Positions 22,470 through 29,653 of a stretch of 29,905 bases of DNA are shown in pieces. Position 1 is the stretch's first letter, and each line of letters starts with the position of its first letter. The translations under genes were made by a program, and so were the position numbers. The DNA is from Candidatus Omnitrophota bacterium. GTDB taxonomy: Bacteria; Omnitrophota; Gorgyraeia; Velamenicoccales; Velamenicoccaceae. Where the stretch lies: assembly GCA_028717105.1 (NCBI GenBank), contig JAQUOM010000004.1, positions 1 through 29,905 of the forward strand, in the 5' to 3' direction. The notes beneath the pieces are model-generated. The model was not told the origin of the DNA. It searched no databases and was given only the letters and a program-made list of their open reading frames with translations.

Positions 22470-23993
22470 CTATTGACTCTGCGGCAGCGTAAAGGAGAAC
22501 GTGCTGCCGTGATTGAGCTGGCTTGAGATGGAGAAGACCCCCTTGTGGGCTTCAATGATGCGCTTGACCAGGGAGAGCCCCAGACCCGTGCCTTTGACTT
22601 TTGCGTTGACGTCATTGTCGACACGGAAAAATTCTTCGCCGAGTTTTTTGAGGTCGTGTTCGCTGATGCCGATACCCGTGTCGCTGACCCCGACCTGGAC
22701 CATGGCGTTTTCCGCCGGCCTGGCCGATACCGTGATCCGGCCTCCCGGAGGCGTGAATTTAATGGCGTTGCCGATGAGGTTGATAAAGACGCGCTCCAGC
22801 TGTCCCTTGTCGGCCTTGACCTGCGGCAGGCCTTCGGGCATATTGATGACAAATTCAACATTCTTGTCTTTCATGGGCGGTGCCAGCATATCGGCGAGCG
22901 ACTGCGCCATGGCCAGGATATCCAGGGGTTCCATCTTCATCTCCACGCGGCCGGATTCGATGCGTGAGATATCCAGGAGGCCGTTGATGAGATCAGAGAG
23001 GTTGTCGGAGTGTTTATTGATCTTTTCGACCCTTTCTTTGGCCGCGGGAGGCAGTTCGCCCAGCTTGCCGGCGGCGAGGATCGAGGCGTAGCCTTTGATG
23101 GACGTCAAGGGGGTGCGCAGTTCGTGGGAGACCGCATTGATGAAATCAGATTTTCTTTTACTGATGACCTTGATCTCTTCTAATGCCGCCGACAATTCCC
23201 TTGTCCTGATCTGGATTTTGTTTTCCAGTTCTTGCTGGGCGCGCCAGGTTCCTTCGAAGAGCTTGGCATTTTCCAGGGTTTGCCCGATCTGCGTGGCCAG
23301 GATGTAGACGATATCTTTGTCGCCTTCCGTCATCCGCGTATAAGGAGATTCGCTTCCCAAAAGGAGCAGGCCGATAGCGCCTTCCTTTTGCATCATGGGC
23401 GCACAGACGAAAGAAGAAAGGCCCAGCATCGAAAGCAGGTGCGGCGTTTCTTTGGCGGCACGGTCCATATCCATGGAGGAAACGATCTTGTGTTGTTTCA
23501 TGACGATATCCATGAGGAGCGGCATACCGGTCATGAGTTTCATGATGCGTTCAGCCTCCTCTCCGGAATAGCCGACAGCAGCTTTGCATTGGTAATTTTT
23601 CGCCTCATCGTGGCAAAAGACGAGGGCGCGGTCAAATCCCAGTTCAGTGATGTGTTTTTCGTCGAGTTTTTTGAAGATTTCTTCTTCGTCGAGCGTGGTG
23701 GAGATCAGGCGGCTGAGTTTTTGGAGCGTAACGAGGCCGGAGATTTTTTTGTCCAGCTCTTCCTGAGTTTTGTGGAGCTCGACGTCTGTCTGGACGATCA
23801 GCTTGGCCTGTCCGTCGAGTTCTTCGAAGGCCCGTTTGAGTTTGTTGCGTTCGGCCTGCAGTTCCCGTATCCTCTCCATTTTGAAGACAAGGATGATGAC
23901 CAGGACGATTACGGCGACCATGCCGACCATGCCGATATAACTGATAAAGACTTCCAGGCCTGTCGGCGCGCTAAATGTGCTTGTCGGAGGCAT
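22470..23993 (-). CDS. Membrane-anchored GAF sensor histidine kinase
   Basis: 507 aa from ATG 23993. A TTG twelve bases upstream is possible, but TGGAGA is better spaced for the ATG. One membrane helix (about residues 17-38) is followed by a coiled coil (about 40-85). A GAF domain (about 90-245) precedes HisKA with the phosphorylated His290 in FINAVSHELRTPL. The ATPase domain has FINLIGNAIKFTPPGG (N box), VGVSDTGIGI (G1) and GTGLGLSLVKRIIEAHKG (G2), all intact. With no periplasmic domain, it probably senses through GAF or through the FIST protein whose gene overlaps its 5' end. It should phosphorylate the REC proteins encoded downstream. Confidence 0.94.
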   Translation of the reverse strand: MPPTSTFSAPTGLEVFISYIGMVGMVAVIVLVIILVFKMERIRELQAERNKLKRAFEELDGQAKLIVQTDVELHKTQEELDKKISGLVTLQKLSRLISTTLDEEEIFKKLDEKHITELGFDRALVFCHDEAKNYQCKAAVGYSGEEAERIMKLMTGMPLLMDIVMKQHKIVSSMDMDRAAKETPHLLSMLGLSSFVCAPMMQKEGAIGLLLLGSESPYTRMTEGDKDIVYILATQIGQTLENAKLFEGTWRAQQELENKIQIRTRELSAALEEIKVISKRKSDFINAVSHELRTPLTSIKGYASILAAGKLGELPPAAKERVEKINKHSDNLSDLINGLLDISRIESGRVEMKMEPLDILAMAQSLADMLAPPMKDKNVEFVINMPEGLPQVKADKGQLERVFINLIGNAIKFTPPGGRITVSARPAENAMVQVGVSDTGIGISEHDLKKLGEEFFRVDNDVNAKVKGTGLGLSLVKRIIEAHKGVFSISSQLNHGSTFSFTLPQSQ

Positions 23994-25179
23994 GCGGTTC
24001 TCCAATGGCCAGGATGGCCAGCGTTTCGTTGTGGAAATACGTTTCGCCGTAATGTTCCAGGGATTTCAGGGGCGCCTGTTCGCCGTAACTGCAGATCCCC
24101 AGGATCGGGACATTGCCCAATACCTTTTTTATACGCGATAACTCCTTTTCTGTCAACCGTCCCAGGAGCTTATGGCGCGAGATGGATTCAAAGACGAGGG
24201 CCCCTTTGATTTCCCGGTCCTTCAGAGAGTCTTTGGCTTCCTGAGCCGCCTGCGTCGCGGCATTGAGGGCCCATTCTTTCGTCCCCATCATAAGACGCAC
24301 GTCGCTTCCGGCGGCCGCGTCGCCCTGGCAGACGAGCCCGCCGTCTTCGTCGATCCTCAAGACGTTTCTCAGGAGATATTCGGATTCCCCGGGAACGTAA
24401 AGCCCTAAAGGGAAGTAGATGCTCATTTCGATCAGTGTTTTTTCAATCTCCTGGCGGCTTTTTCCGAAGTATTCTTCATAGATAGCGACCGCGGGTTTAT
24501 CTTCGATCGTTTTGATCACATTGCCTTTGACGCTGGTGATGGTATGGGGTCGGCCCAGCGGCTTCCAGCCGTGCCGCAATCCCATTCCGAAGATATTTTC
24601 CCCGGCGAAAACAAGCCCTACGATGCTGTCGGTGAGGATCCTTTTTTCGAAGTACTGGTATGTTTTGTGAAAGCAGAAATTGTCTGCCGCGGCGGCACCG
24701 AAAATAGGGAAGCTCAAGCCCAGAGCGTCCTTGATGCCCTTGAGGAGATCGGAGCCGTTTTCAACGAGCCCGTCGCAGAAGATGAGCGCCAGGTCTCTTT
24801 GGGGCGTGCCGAGGTTTTTTAACGCCTGCCGCGCGAAGTCTTCGCCTGCCTGACGCGCCCCCCGGATTTTGATGTTTTCCCCTGCGGCCTCGCCGAATGT
24901 GACGCGGTCCATGCTGATGAGCATCAATCCGACGCCGTATTTGCTGATTGTTTCGGGCCAGATGACGCTCGATCCCGAACATCCGAGGAGTTTGACGTTG
25001 CCTAAGGCGTAATGGATTCCGTCGAGAAGCCGCTGATGGGCGAAGTGAATGGTGGAGAAAAGAAGGGCCAGCGCAATGGGGCGATGGTGGATTTGATAAA
25101 GCGCTGTTTTAGCGGCCTCTGTGGCGGCCAGGAAAGGGTCTTCTTTTTCGCTGAATCCCACCCCGATAATCATGCTCAT
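23971..25179 (-). CDS. FIST-domain sensory protein (FIST_N + FIST_C)
   Basis: 402 aa, read from 25179. The N-terminal FIST_N part contains VGFSEKEDPFLAATEAAK, LGCSGSSVIWPE and a conserved FCDGLVENGSDLLKGI. The FIST_C part runs to about residue 385 and includes CQGDAAAGSDVRLMMG and PILGICSYGEQAPL. FIST proteins are predicted small-ligand (possibly amino-acid) sensors linked to histidine kinases and c-di-GMP enzymes, as here. The 3' end overlaps the kinase start by 23 bases. No good Shine-Dalgarno is seen before either of the two nearby ATGs (25179, 25173), so the start is less certain than the identity. No membrane segment, so probably cytoplasmic. Confidence 0.92.
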   Translation of the reverse strand: MSMIIGVGFSEKEDPFLAATEAAKTALYQIHHRPIALALLFSTIHFAHQRLLDGIHYALGNVKLLGCSGSSVIWPETISKYGVGLMLISMDRVTFGEAAGENIKIRGARQAGEDFARQALKNLGTPQRDLALIFCDGLVENGSDLLKGIKDALGLSFPIFGAAAADNFCFHKTYQYFEKRILTDSIVGLVFAGENIFGMGLRHGWKPLGRPHTITSVKGNVIKTIEDKPAVAIYEEYFGKSRQEIEKTLIEMSIYFPLGLYVPGESEYLLRNVLRIDEDGGLVCQGDAAAGSDVRLMMGTKEWALNAATQAAQEAKDSLKDREIKGALVFESISRHKLLGRLTEKELSRIKKVLGNVPILGICSYGEQAPLKSLEHYGETYFHNETLAILAIGEPHASDKHI

Positions 25180-25380
25180 GCTATAAAAATATCAGAAAAA
25201 TCTTTGAGGCGCAACATAAATAGACAGAAGCCAGAAAACAGAAGGCAGGCGGCCAGAAGAGCAGGATTAAAGAAAAGAAGGCGGACGTCATGTGACAAGG
25301 CGTCCGTGAGATGGGAGAGGCCTTGGCCGGCAGGCATTCCATGTTTGTCTGCTTGACGCCTTCTCGCCCTGACGGTTCGA
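25180..25380. other. Intergenic stretch upstream of the FIST operon
   Basis: It contains repeated CAGAAGCCAGAAAACAGAAGGC-like purine-rich words similar to the tandem repeat at 29618-29651, plus GGCGGACGTC/GGCGTCCG pieces near 25280-25310. The promoter of the minus-strand FIST operon should lie here, but I found no clear -35/-10 pair. No gene is visible. Confidence 0.35.
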
Positions 25381-25423
25381 AGTTAAATATTTGATTTTTT
25401 GTAAAGATATCAAATATTTAACT
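25381..25423. repeat. Perfect 15-bp inverted repeat, AT-rich
   Basis: AGTTAAATATTTGAT (25381-25395) and ATCAAATATTTAACT (25409-25423) are exact reverse complements with a 13-base spacer containing a T-run. It lies 21 bases past the 3' end of tRNA-Glu (minus strand). It could end tRNA-Glu transcription, but the T-run is in the loop rather than after the stem. A protein-binding site is an alternative. Confidence 0.6.
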
Positions 25424-25443
25424 CGCGAGAACCTCAAAAAAAG

Positions 25444-25518
25444 CGTCCCCAACCGGATTTGAACCGGTGTCGCAAGCTTGAAAAGCTCGTGTCCTAGACC
25501 AGGCTAGACGATGGGGAC
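25444..25518 (-). tRNA. tRNA-Glu (anticodon UUC)
   Basis: 75 nt on the minus strand, 5' end at 25518. Acceptor GTCCCCA pairs with TGGGGAC with discriminator G. The D-arm TCGTCTAGCCTGGTCTAGGA is the classic tRNA-Glu sequence, the anticodon loop TTTTCAA gives TTC, and the T-arm CCGGTTCAAATCCGG is standard. CCA is not encoded. Confidence 0.96.
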
Positions 25519-25571
25519 GGAAGAAAATCCTGTTTCTTGCTTCGGAACCACCCAGATCGAGGGTGCGAAAA

Positions 25572-25600
25572 ATTCTACATACGAAAGCGCCCTGTGTCAA
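25572..25600 (-). promoter_or_regulatory. Promoter of tRNA-Glu (minus strand)
   Basis: Read on the minus strand: TTGACA (25600-25595), 17-base spacer, TAGAAT (25577-25572). The predicted start is about 50 bases before the mature tRNA 5' end. Confidence 0.8.
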
Positions 25601-25642
25601 GGGAATTTGGATATATTTTATCAAAAAATAGGGGGAAAATTG

Positions 25643-25671
25643 TTGACTGGCTACTATGAACAATTTATTAT
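25643..25671 (+). promoter_or_regulatory. Promoter of the REC-GGDEF / ATP synthase operon
   Basis: TTGACT (25643-25648), 17-base spacer, TATTAT (25666-25671), in an AT-rich stretch; a second TATAAT-like box follows within a few bases. It faces away from the tRNA-Glu promoter. The leader of about 125 bases contains CCGCGG-TTTTTAG-CCGCGG near 25763-25781, a 6-bp hairpin. Confidence 0.65.
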
Positions 25672-25802
25672 ATAATAAGACTTTATGAAGAATGGAGCCT
25701 TTCTTTGGAGGGGTTCCTTTGCTGGATACTTGAGCCGCCAAATTCATTTGTAGACCACAAGCCGCGGTTTTTAGCCGCGGAAGCATAAAAAGCGAGGGGA
25801 TG

Positions 25803-26687
25803 ATGCAGCAAAGCGTTGAAATCCTTCTGATCGAAGATGAGAAAGAGGCTTGTGAGAAGCTGGGGGCCGTTTTGTACGCGGCCGGGCATAATGTCAACGT
25901 GGCCACATCTGCCAAAGAGGGGTTAAAGCTTTTGCGCGACCTCAAGTGCCATGTCGTGATCACGGAATTGCGCCTTCCGGACATGGGCGGGGTAGAGCTG
26001 ATCCGCGCGATCAAGAATATTGACGCCAAGATCAGCGTGATCGTCATTACGCCGTATCTTTTCATCAATTCAGCCATTGAGGCAATGGAGAACGGTGCCT
26101 TTGGCTACATCACTAAACCTTTCAATCCCAGCGAGATCAGGATTGTTGTGCAGCATGCCGTGGAACGCTATTTCCTCATGGATGAAGCCAACAAGAAGTC
26201 TTACTACTACGATCTTTCGATCTTAGACGGTTTGACAGGGGTATATAACCATCGCTACCTGCACGAAGTCCTCGACCGGGAACTGGCCCGTGCCCGGCGG
26301 TATCCCCAGAATCTCTCCCTGGTCATGATCGATGTCGACAACTTTAAAAAATACAACGATACCAACGGCCATATGGCCGGCGATGAACTGCTCAAGGGGC
26401 TGACGAATTTATTGGTGCGGTCGCTCAGGAATTTGGATATGGTTTTTCGTTACGGCGGCGAAGAATTCTGTATCCTTTTGATCGAAACGAACAAAGAGGG
26501 GGCCCGGCTGGCCGCCGAAAGGTTGTTAAATCTTATCCGCCTGAGTCTTCCGACGACAATCAGCATGGGGATTGCGGAATTTCCGACTGATTCCAGGGAA
26601 AAAGATATGCTGATCGATAAGGCGGATAAGGCCCTGTATGAGGCCAAGACGTCAGGGAAGAACAAGGCCGTTCTGGCGCACGCATGA
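25803..26687 (+). CDS. REC-GGDEF response regulator, putative diguanylate cyclase with Asp-to-Glu at the phosphosite
   Basis: 294 aa from ATG 25803 (GAGG at 25794-25797; ATG 25800 is too close to it). Residues 1-125: a receiver with acidic pocket Glu11-Asp12 (IEDE), Thr at VIVITP, and Lys in YITKPF. The phospho-acceptor position reads VVITELRLPD, so Glu55 replaces the Asp. Residues about 140-290: a GGDEF domain starting LDGLTGVYNHRYL, with IDVDNFKKYND (Mg-binding Asp), active-site GGEEF, and RNLD five residues before it, which is an intact RxxD inhibitory site. It should make c-di-GMP from two GTP, with product inhibition. Glu at the phosphosite often mimics phosphorylation. The stop overlaps the start of the ATP synthase epsilon gene (ATGA), so they are co-translated. 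Confidence 0.93.
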   Translation: MQQSVEILLIEDEKEACEKLGAVLYAAGHNVNVATSAKEGLKLLRDLKCHVVITELRLPDMGGVELIRAIKNIDAKISVIVITPYLFINSAIEAMENGAFGYITKPFNPSEIRIVVQHAVERYFLMDEANKKSYYYDLSILDGLTGVYNHRYLHEVLDRELARARRYPQNLSLVMIDVDNFKKYNDTNGHMAGDELLKGLTNLLVRSLRNLDMVFRYGGEEFCILLIETNKEGARLAAERLLNLIRLSLPTTISMGIAEFPTDSREKDMLIDKADKALYEAKTSGKNKAVLAHA

Positions 26688-26974
26688 AGATCCAGGTTCT
26701 GAATGCGACAGGTATTATTTTTGAGGGGGCCGTGTCCCAGGTGATCCTCCCCGGTGTCGACGGCGAATTGAGCATGATGGATGACCATGAACCGATCTTC
26801 GTGGCGCTTAAACGGGGTTTCGTTTTTCTGACACCCCTGGCAAAAAAGTTCGGTTTTGGGGTGACGCGCGCAACGGGGCCGCAAGCCCATATCCAGGATT
26901 TGCGGCCTATCAAGATCCAGAGGGGTGTTGCCCACATGAAGAGGAACAACGAACTGATCATCCTGGTGGAGTAG
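26684..26974 (+). CDS. atpC: ATP synthase epsilon-like subunit, beta-sandwich domain only
   Basis: 96 aa; bacterial epsilon subunits are usually about 130-140 aa. The visible part is the N-terminal beta-sandwich: MKIQVLNATGIIFEG, then LPGVDGELSMMDDHEPIFVALKRGFV, which matches the conserved LPG-x-GE-x-x-x-x-x-H-P pattern. The C-terminal helical hairpin that inhibits ATP hydrolysis is missing. The subunit should still bind gamma and the c-ring. Its ATG overlaps the stop of the REC-GGDEF gene, and the c-subunit gene starts six bases downstream. Placing epsilon first, apart from beta, is unusual for F-type operons. Confidence 0.85.
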   Translation: MKIQVLNATGIIFEGAVSQVILPGVDGELSMMDDHEPIFVALKRGFVFLTPLAKKFGFGVTRATGPQAHIQDLRPIKIQRGVAHMKRNNELIILVE

Positions 26975-26980
26975 GAAGAC

Positions 26981-27190
26981 ATGCAAAATCTCACTATCGC
27001 GATCATGATGTTCATCAGCACGCTGGGGCCTTCGTTGATCATCGCTTTCGTGGGATACGCGGCCATACGCGCCCTGGGCCGTAATCCGTCGGCCGCGGCC
27101 AAGATCATGGTCGCCATGATGTTCGCTTTCATGTTTGCCGAAGGCATCGCCGTGATCGCCCTGATCCTGATATTCAATCTTTTTAAATGA
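26981..27190 (+). CDS. atpE: ATP synthase c subunit
   Basis: 69 aa, two membrane helices (about 5-31 and 41-67) joined by a polar loop with Arg34-Asn35-Pro36 (GRNPSAA), the family loop. The ion-carrying carboxylate is Glu54 in FAEGIAV. No Ser/Thr follows the Glu and no Gln/Glu is present in helix 1, so the Na+ ligand set is absent and proton coupling is predicted. Helix 1 is poor in the GxGxGxG pattern that packs c-rings (LGPSLIIAFVGYAA instead), so ring size may differ. TAGGAAG precedes the start. It is followed by a 151-base gap with two hairpins, not by an a-subunit gene. Confidence 0.9.
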   Translation: MQNLTIAIMMFISTLGPSLIIAFVGYAAIRALGRNPSAAAKIMVAMMFAFMFAEGIAVIALILIFNLFK

Positions 27191-27239
27191 AACGGGCTGG
27201 CGTCGTCGGACAACGTTGATACTTTTGCGGCCGCCCGGC

Positions 27240-27278
27240 GTATTCCGCTGGCGGCGGAATACCGGACTTAAAGTCCGG
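27240..27278 (+). promoter_or_regulatory. Two abutting hairpins between atpE and the b-delta gene
   Basis: GTATTCCGC/GCGGAATAC (27240-27248 with 27254-27262, 5-base loop) is followed directly by CCGGACT/AGTCCGG (27262-27268 with 27272-27278, 3-base loop). Both stems are perfect. They lie in a 151-base untranslated gap after the c gene. They may protect the 3' end of a processed c-subunit mRNA or cause partial termination. A weak T-rich stretch (27287-27296) follows. Confidence 0.5.
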
Positions 27279-27341
27279 GCATGTGTTTCATTTTTCGTCG
27301 TTCGTTTTAAAGGGGTTTTCGTTTTCCTGCAGGAGGTTTGA

Positions 27342-28076
27342 GTGGAAATTCTGCAACTCGTGTTGATCCAGGTCGCGACATTCGTCGTCATCGTCATCGT
27401 CCTTCATCTTCTTTTCGGTAGCCAGCTTCGAAACGCCCTGGGGCGTCTCCAGGTCCTTCATCAGGAAAGCCTCGAAAAAGAAGAAATCCTCAATAAAGAG
27501 ATTGAGAAGGCGCGCATCCAGGCCAAGAACGAAATCGACCGCAGCCAGGAAGAGGCGCGGGCCATCATCGAGAACGCCAAGAAGGCCGCCGAAGAGGCGG
27601 GGGCGGAGGCGGCGCTGCAGGCCCAGGCCCAGACCCAGAAACTCCTCCAGGAGGCCGTCGAAAAGTCCAAGCGGATGGAACAGGAAGTCTTGGCGACGGT
27701 GGAGAAGCGCGCGGTAGAACTTTCGGCGGAGCTGATCCAGTACACGTTTACGGCCAAAGGCCAGGAGATCCTGCACCGGCAGTTGATCGATGAATTGATC
27801 GAAGAATTGTCCAAGGTGGATCGCGACCGTCTGGCCGTCAAGGTCGACCGTGCCGAAGTCGTGACGTCGGCGGAACTCTCGGCGCAGGAAAAAGAACAGC
27901 TCAAAAAAATCCTTTCCTCCAAGCTCGGTTACGATGTTCCGCTCCAAGAGAGCGTTGATCCTTCCTTGATCGTCGGCATGATGATCAAGCTGGGCGGACT
28001 TGTTGCGGATGGCAGTCTTAAGAATAAACTGGCCCGTGCCATGGCATGCCTGCGTTCCAAAAACGGGAAAAAATGA
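27342..28076 (+). CDS. atpF: ATP synthase b-delta fusion subunit
   Basis: 244 aa from GTG 27342 with AGGAGG five bases upstream. Residues about 4-26 are the membrane anchor (LVLIQVATFVVIVIVLHLLF). About 30-150 form the long charged b-type helix (EEARAIIENAKKAAEEAG and following). The last 90 residues are delta/OSCP-like, ending with DPSLIVGMMIKLGGLVADGSLKNKL, the delta C-terminal signature. The protein therefore combines the stator stalk b with the C-terminal part of delta; the delta N-terminal helical domain that grips the top of alpha is missing or replaced. No separate delta gene is present. The stop overlaps the alpha start (ATGA). Confidence 0.88.
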   Translation: MEILQLVLIQVATFVVIVIVLHLLFGSQLRNALGRLQVLHQESLEKEEILNKEIEKARIQAKNEIDRSQEEARAIIENAKKAAEEAGAEAALQAQAQTQKLLQEAVEKSKRMEQEVLATVEKRAVELSAELIQYTFTAKGQEILHRQLIDELIEELSKVDRDRLAVKVDRAEVVTSAELSAQEKEQLKKILSSKLGYDVPLQESVDPSLIVGMMIKLGGLVADGSLKNKLARAMACLRSKNGKK

Positions 28077-29563
28077 CCCCGATGCAAAAACCGGCCCTTA
28101 ACCTGGAGGCTTTCGAGATTAAAGAGGTTGGCGTTGTCCGTGAGATACGCCGCGGCATCGTCAAGATCCATGGTTTGCCGAATTGCATCTACGGCCAGTT
28201 GATTGAATTCAGCGGGATCAACCGCAAGGGCCTCGTCATCGATTTTAACGATAAAGAAGTCATGGCGTTTGTCCTGGGGGACGAGAAAGATATCGTCCTT
28301 GGCAGCATGGTGGTTGCCCGCAACGAAGTTTTTTCCCTTTCCGTCGGTGAAAGCTTTCTTGGCCGCGTCATCAGCGCGATCGGCGAACCGCTTGATAACC
28401 TGCAGAAGCCTTTGGAGGGCGATACGTTGTGTCCTGTGTTCCGGCGCGCGCCCGGCATGCTCGATCGCGTTCCCATCTTCGAACAGTTCTATACGGGCTT
28501 GAAGATCCTTGATATGACGATTCCCATCGGCAAGGGGCAGCGCGAACTGATCATCGGGGACAGGCAAAGCGGAAAGAGTACGATCGCCCTCGATGCGATC
28601 ATTAATCAGAAAGGCAAGGGTGTCATCTGCGTGTATTGCTGGTGCGGCGGCCCTTACGCGTCGCTCCTGAAGGTCATCCGTATCCTCCAGGAGGCCGGGG
28701 CCATGGATTATACGATCGTCGTGGCCGCATCGGCTTCCGCCTCGGCCGGGGAGCAATATCTGGCCCCGTATGTCGCCTCTTCCGTCGGAGAATACTTCAT
28801 GTATTCGGGCCGGCACTCCCTCGTCGTGATGGACGATCTGACGAAGCACGCCTGGATGTATCGCGAGTTGTCGCTGCTTTTGGAGCGTTCGCCGGGCCGC
28901 GAAGCCTATCCCGGCGATATTTTTTATCTCCACTCGCAGCTCATGGAGCGCGCCGGCCTCCTGAATGAAGAGAACGGCGGCGGTTCTATGACATTCCTGC
29001 CGATCGTCGAGACTCTCCAGGGCGATATCACCGGCTACGTGCAGAGCAACCTCGTTTCCATGACGGACGGCCAGATATATATCAGCACGAACCTGTTCCA
29101 CGAAGGCTTCAAGCCCGCCGTGGATCTCGGTCTTTCTGTTTCGCGCATCGGTTCAAAAGTCCAGAGCAAGGCCTTGCGGGAAGTCGCGGCGACCCTGCGG
29201 CTGGATTATGCGCAGTACAAGGAATTATTGCGCCTGATGCGCGTGCGTACGAAGCTTTCGACGGAGATCGCCGAAAAGATGCGCCGCGGCGAGGCGTTGA
29301 CGCGCCTCTTCGTTCAGGACGCGCATAAGCCGGTCGGTGAGCTGACGATGATTGCATATTTTTACGCCTTCCAAAGGAACATCCTGGAGATCCTTTCCGC
29401 CGAAGGCCTCAATACGTTTTGCGAGGAGATCATGCCCTATTTGCAGAAGTCGCGGGCGGATGTGATGAGTGATTTAGCGGAAAAAAAGGAGCTGACGACG
29501 GAAATCAGGGAAGGCCTAGACAGGGCGTTTGTTGATTTCTTCAGGGAGAAGAAGATTGTTTGA
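28073..29563 (+). CDS. atpA: ATP synthase alpha subunit (divergent)
   Basis: 496 aa from ATG 28073, which overlaps the b-delta stop; ATG 28046 lies inside the previous gene and ATG 28082 is a less likely alternative. P-loop GDRQSGKST (about 162-170), LDMTIPIGKGQREL before it, ETLQGDIT and SVSRIG with the arginine finger (Arg358) are present, so the non-catalytic nucleotide site and the catalytic contact are kept. After the P-loop, CVYCWCGGPYAS stands where most alpha subunits have YVAIGQKAS, so the conserved Gln-Lys is lost. The C-terminal helical domain is complete. It forms alternate positions of the alpha3-beta3 hexamer. The expected partner beta is not within the window. Confidence 0.95.
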   Translation: MTPMQKPALNLEAFEIKEVGVVREIRRGIVKIHGLPNCIYGQLIEFSGINRKGLVIDFNDKEVMAFVLGDEKDIVLGSMVVARNEVFSLSVGESFLGRVISAIGEPLDNLQKPLEGDTLCPVFRRAPGMLDRVPIFEQFYTGLKILDMTIPIGKGQRELIIGDRQSGKSTIALDAIINQKGKGVICVYCWCGGPYASLLKVIRILQEAGAMDYTIVVAASASASAGEQYLAPYVASSVGEYFMYSGRHSLVVMDDLTKHAWMYRELSLLLERSPGREAYPGDIFYLHSQLMERAGLLNEENGGGSMTFLPIVETLQGDITGYVQSNLVSMTDGQIYISTNLFHEGFKPAVDLGLSVSRIGSKVQSKALREVAATLRLDYAQYKELLRLMRVRTKLSTEIAEKMRRGEALTRLFVQDAHKPVGELTMIAYFYAFQRNILEILSAEGLNTFCEEIMPYLQKSRADVMSDLAEKKELTTEIREGLDRAFVDFFREKKIV

Positions 29564-29617
29564 AGGTGAAAGAGTGTGTCTTTGGCTACGGGTTGTTGGT
29601 CTCTGGTTTAAAACCGG

Positions 29618-29651
29618 AGCCAGAAGCCGGCAGCCAGAAGCCGGCAGCCAG
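29618..29651 (+). repeat. 14-bp tandem repeat, about 2.4 copies
   Basis: AGCCAGAAGCCGGC is repeated exactly twice (29618-29631, 29632-29645) and followed by AGCCAG. It lies directly before the gamma start codon and displaces any ribosome-binding site. Similar AGAAGCCAGAA words occur at 25224-25258. Confidence 0.8.
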
Positions 29652-29653
29652 AT

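Noticed and set aside
25685..25753. 22-codon leader peptide ahead of the REC-GGDEF gene
   Set aside because: It has an ATG and stop but no Shine-Dalgarno, and no regulatory codon pattern. Too weak to call.
27929..29101. 390-aa minus-strand open frame opposite the ATP synthase alpha gene
   Set aside because: It is antisense to an unmistakable atpA; codon structure produces the long open frame.
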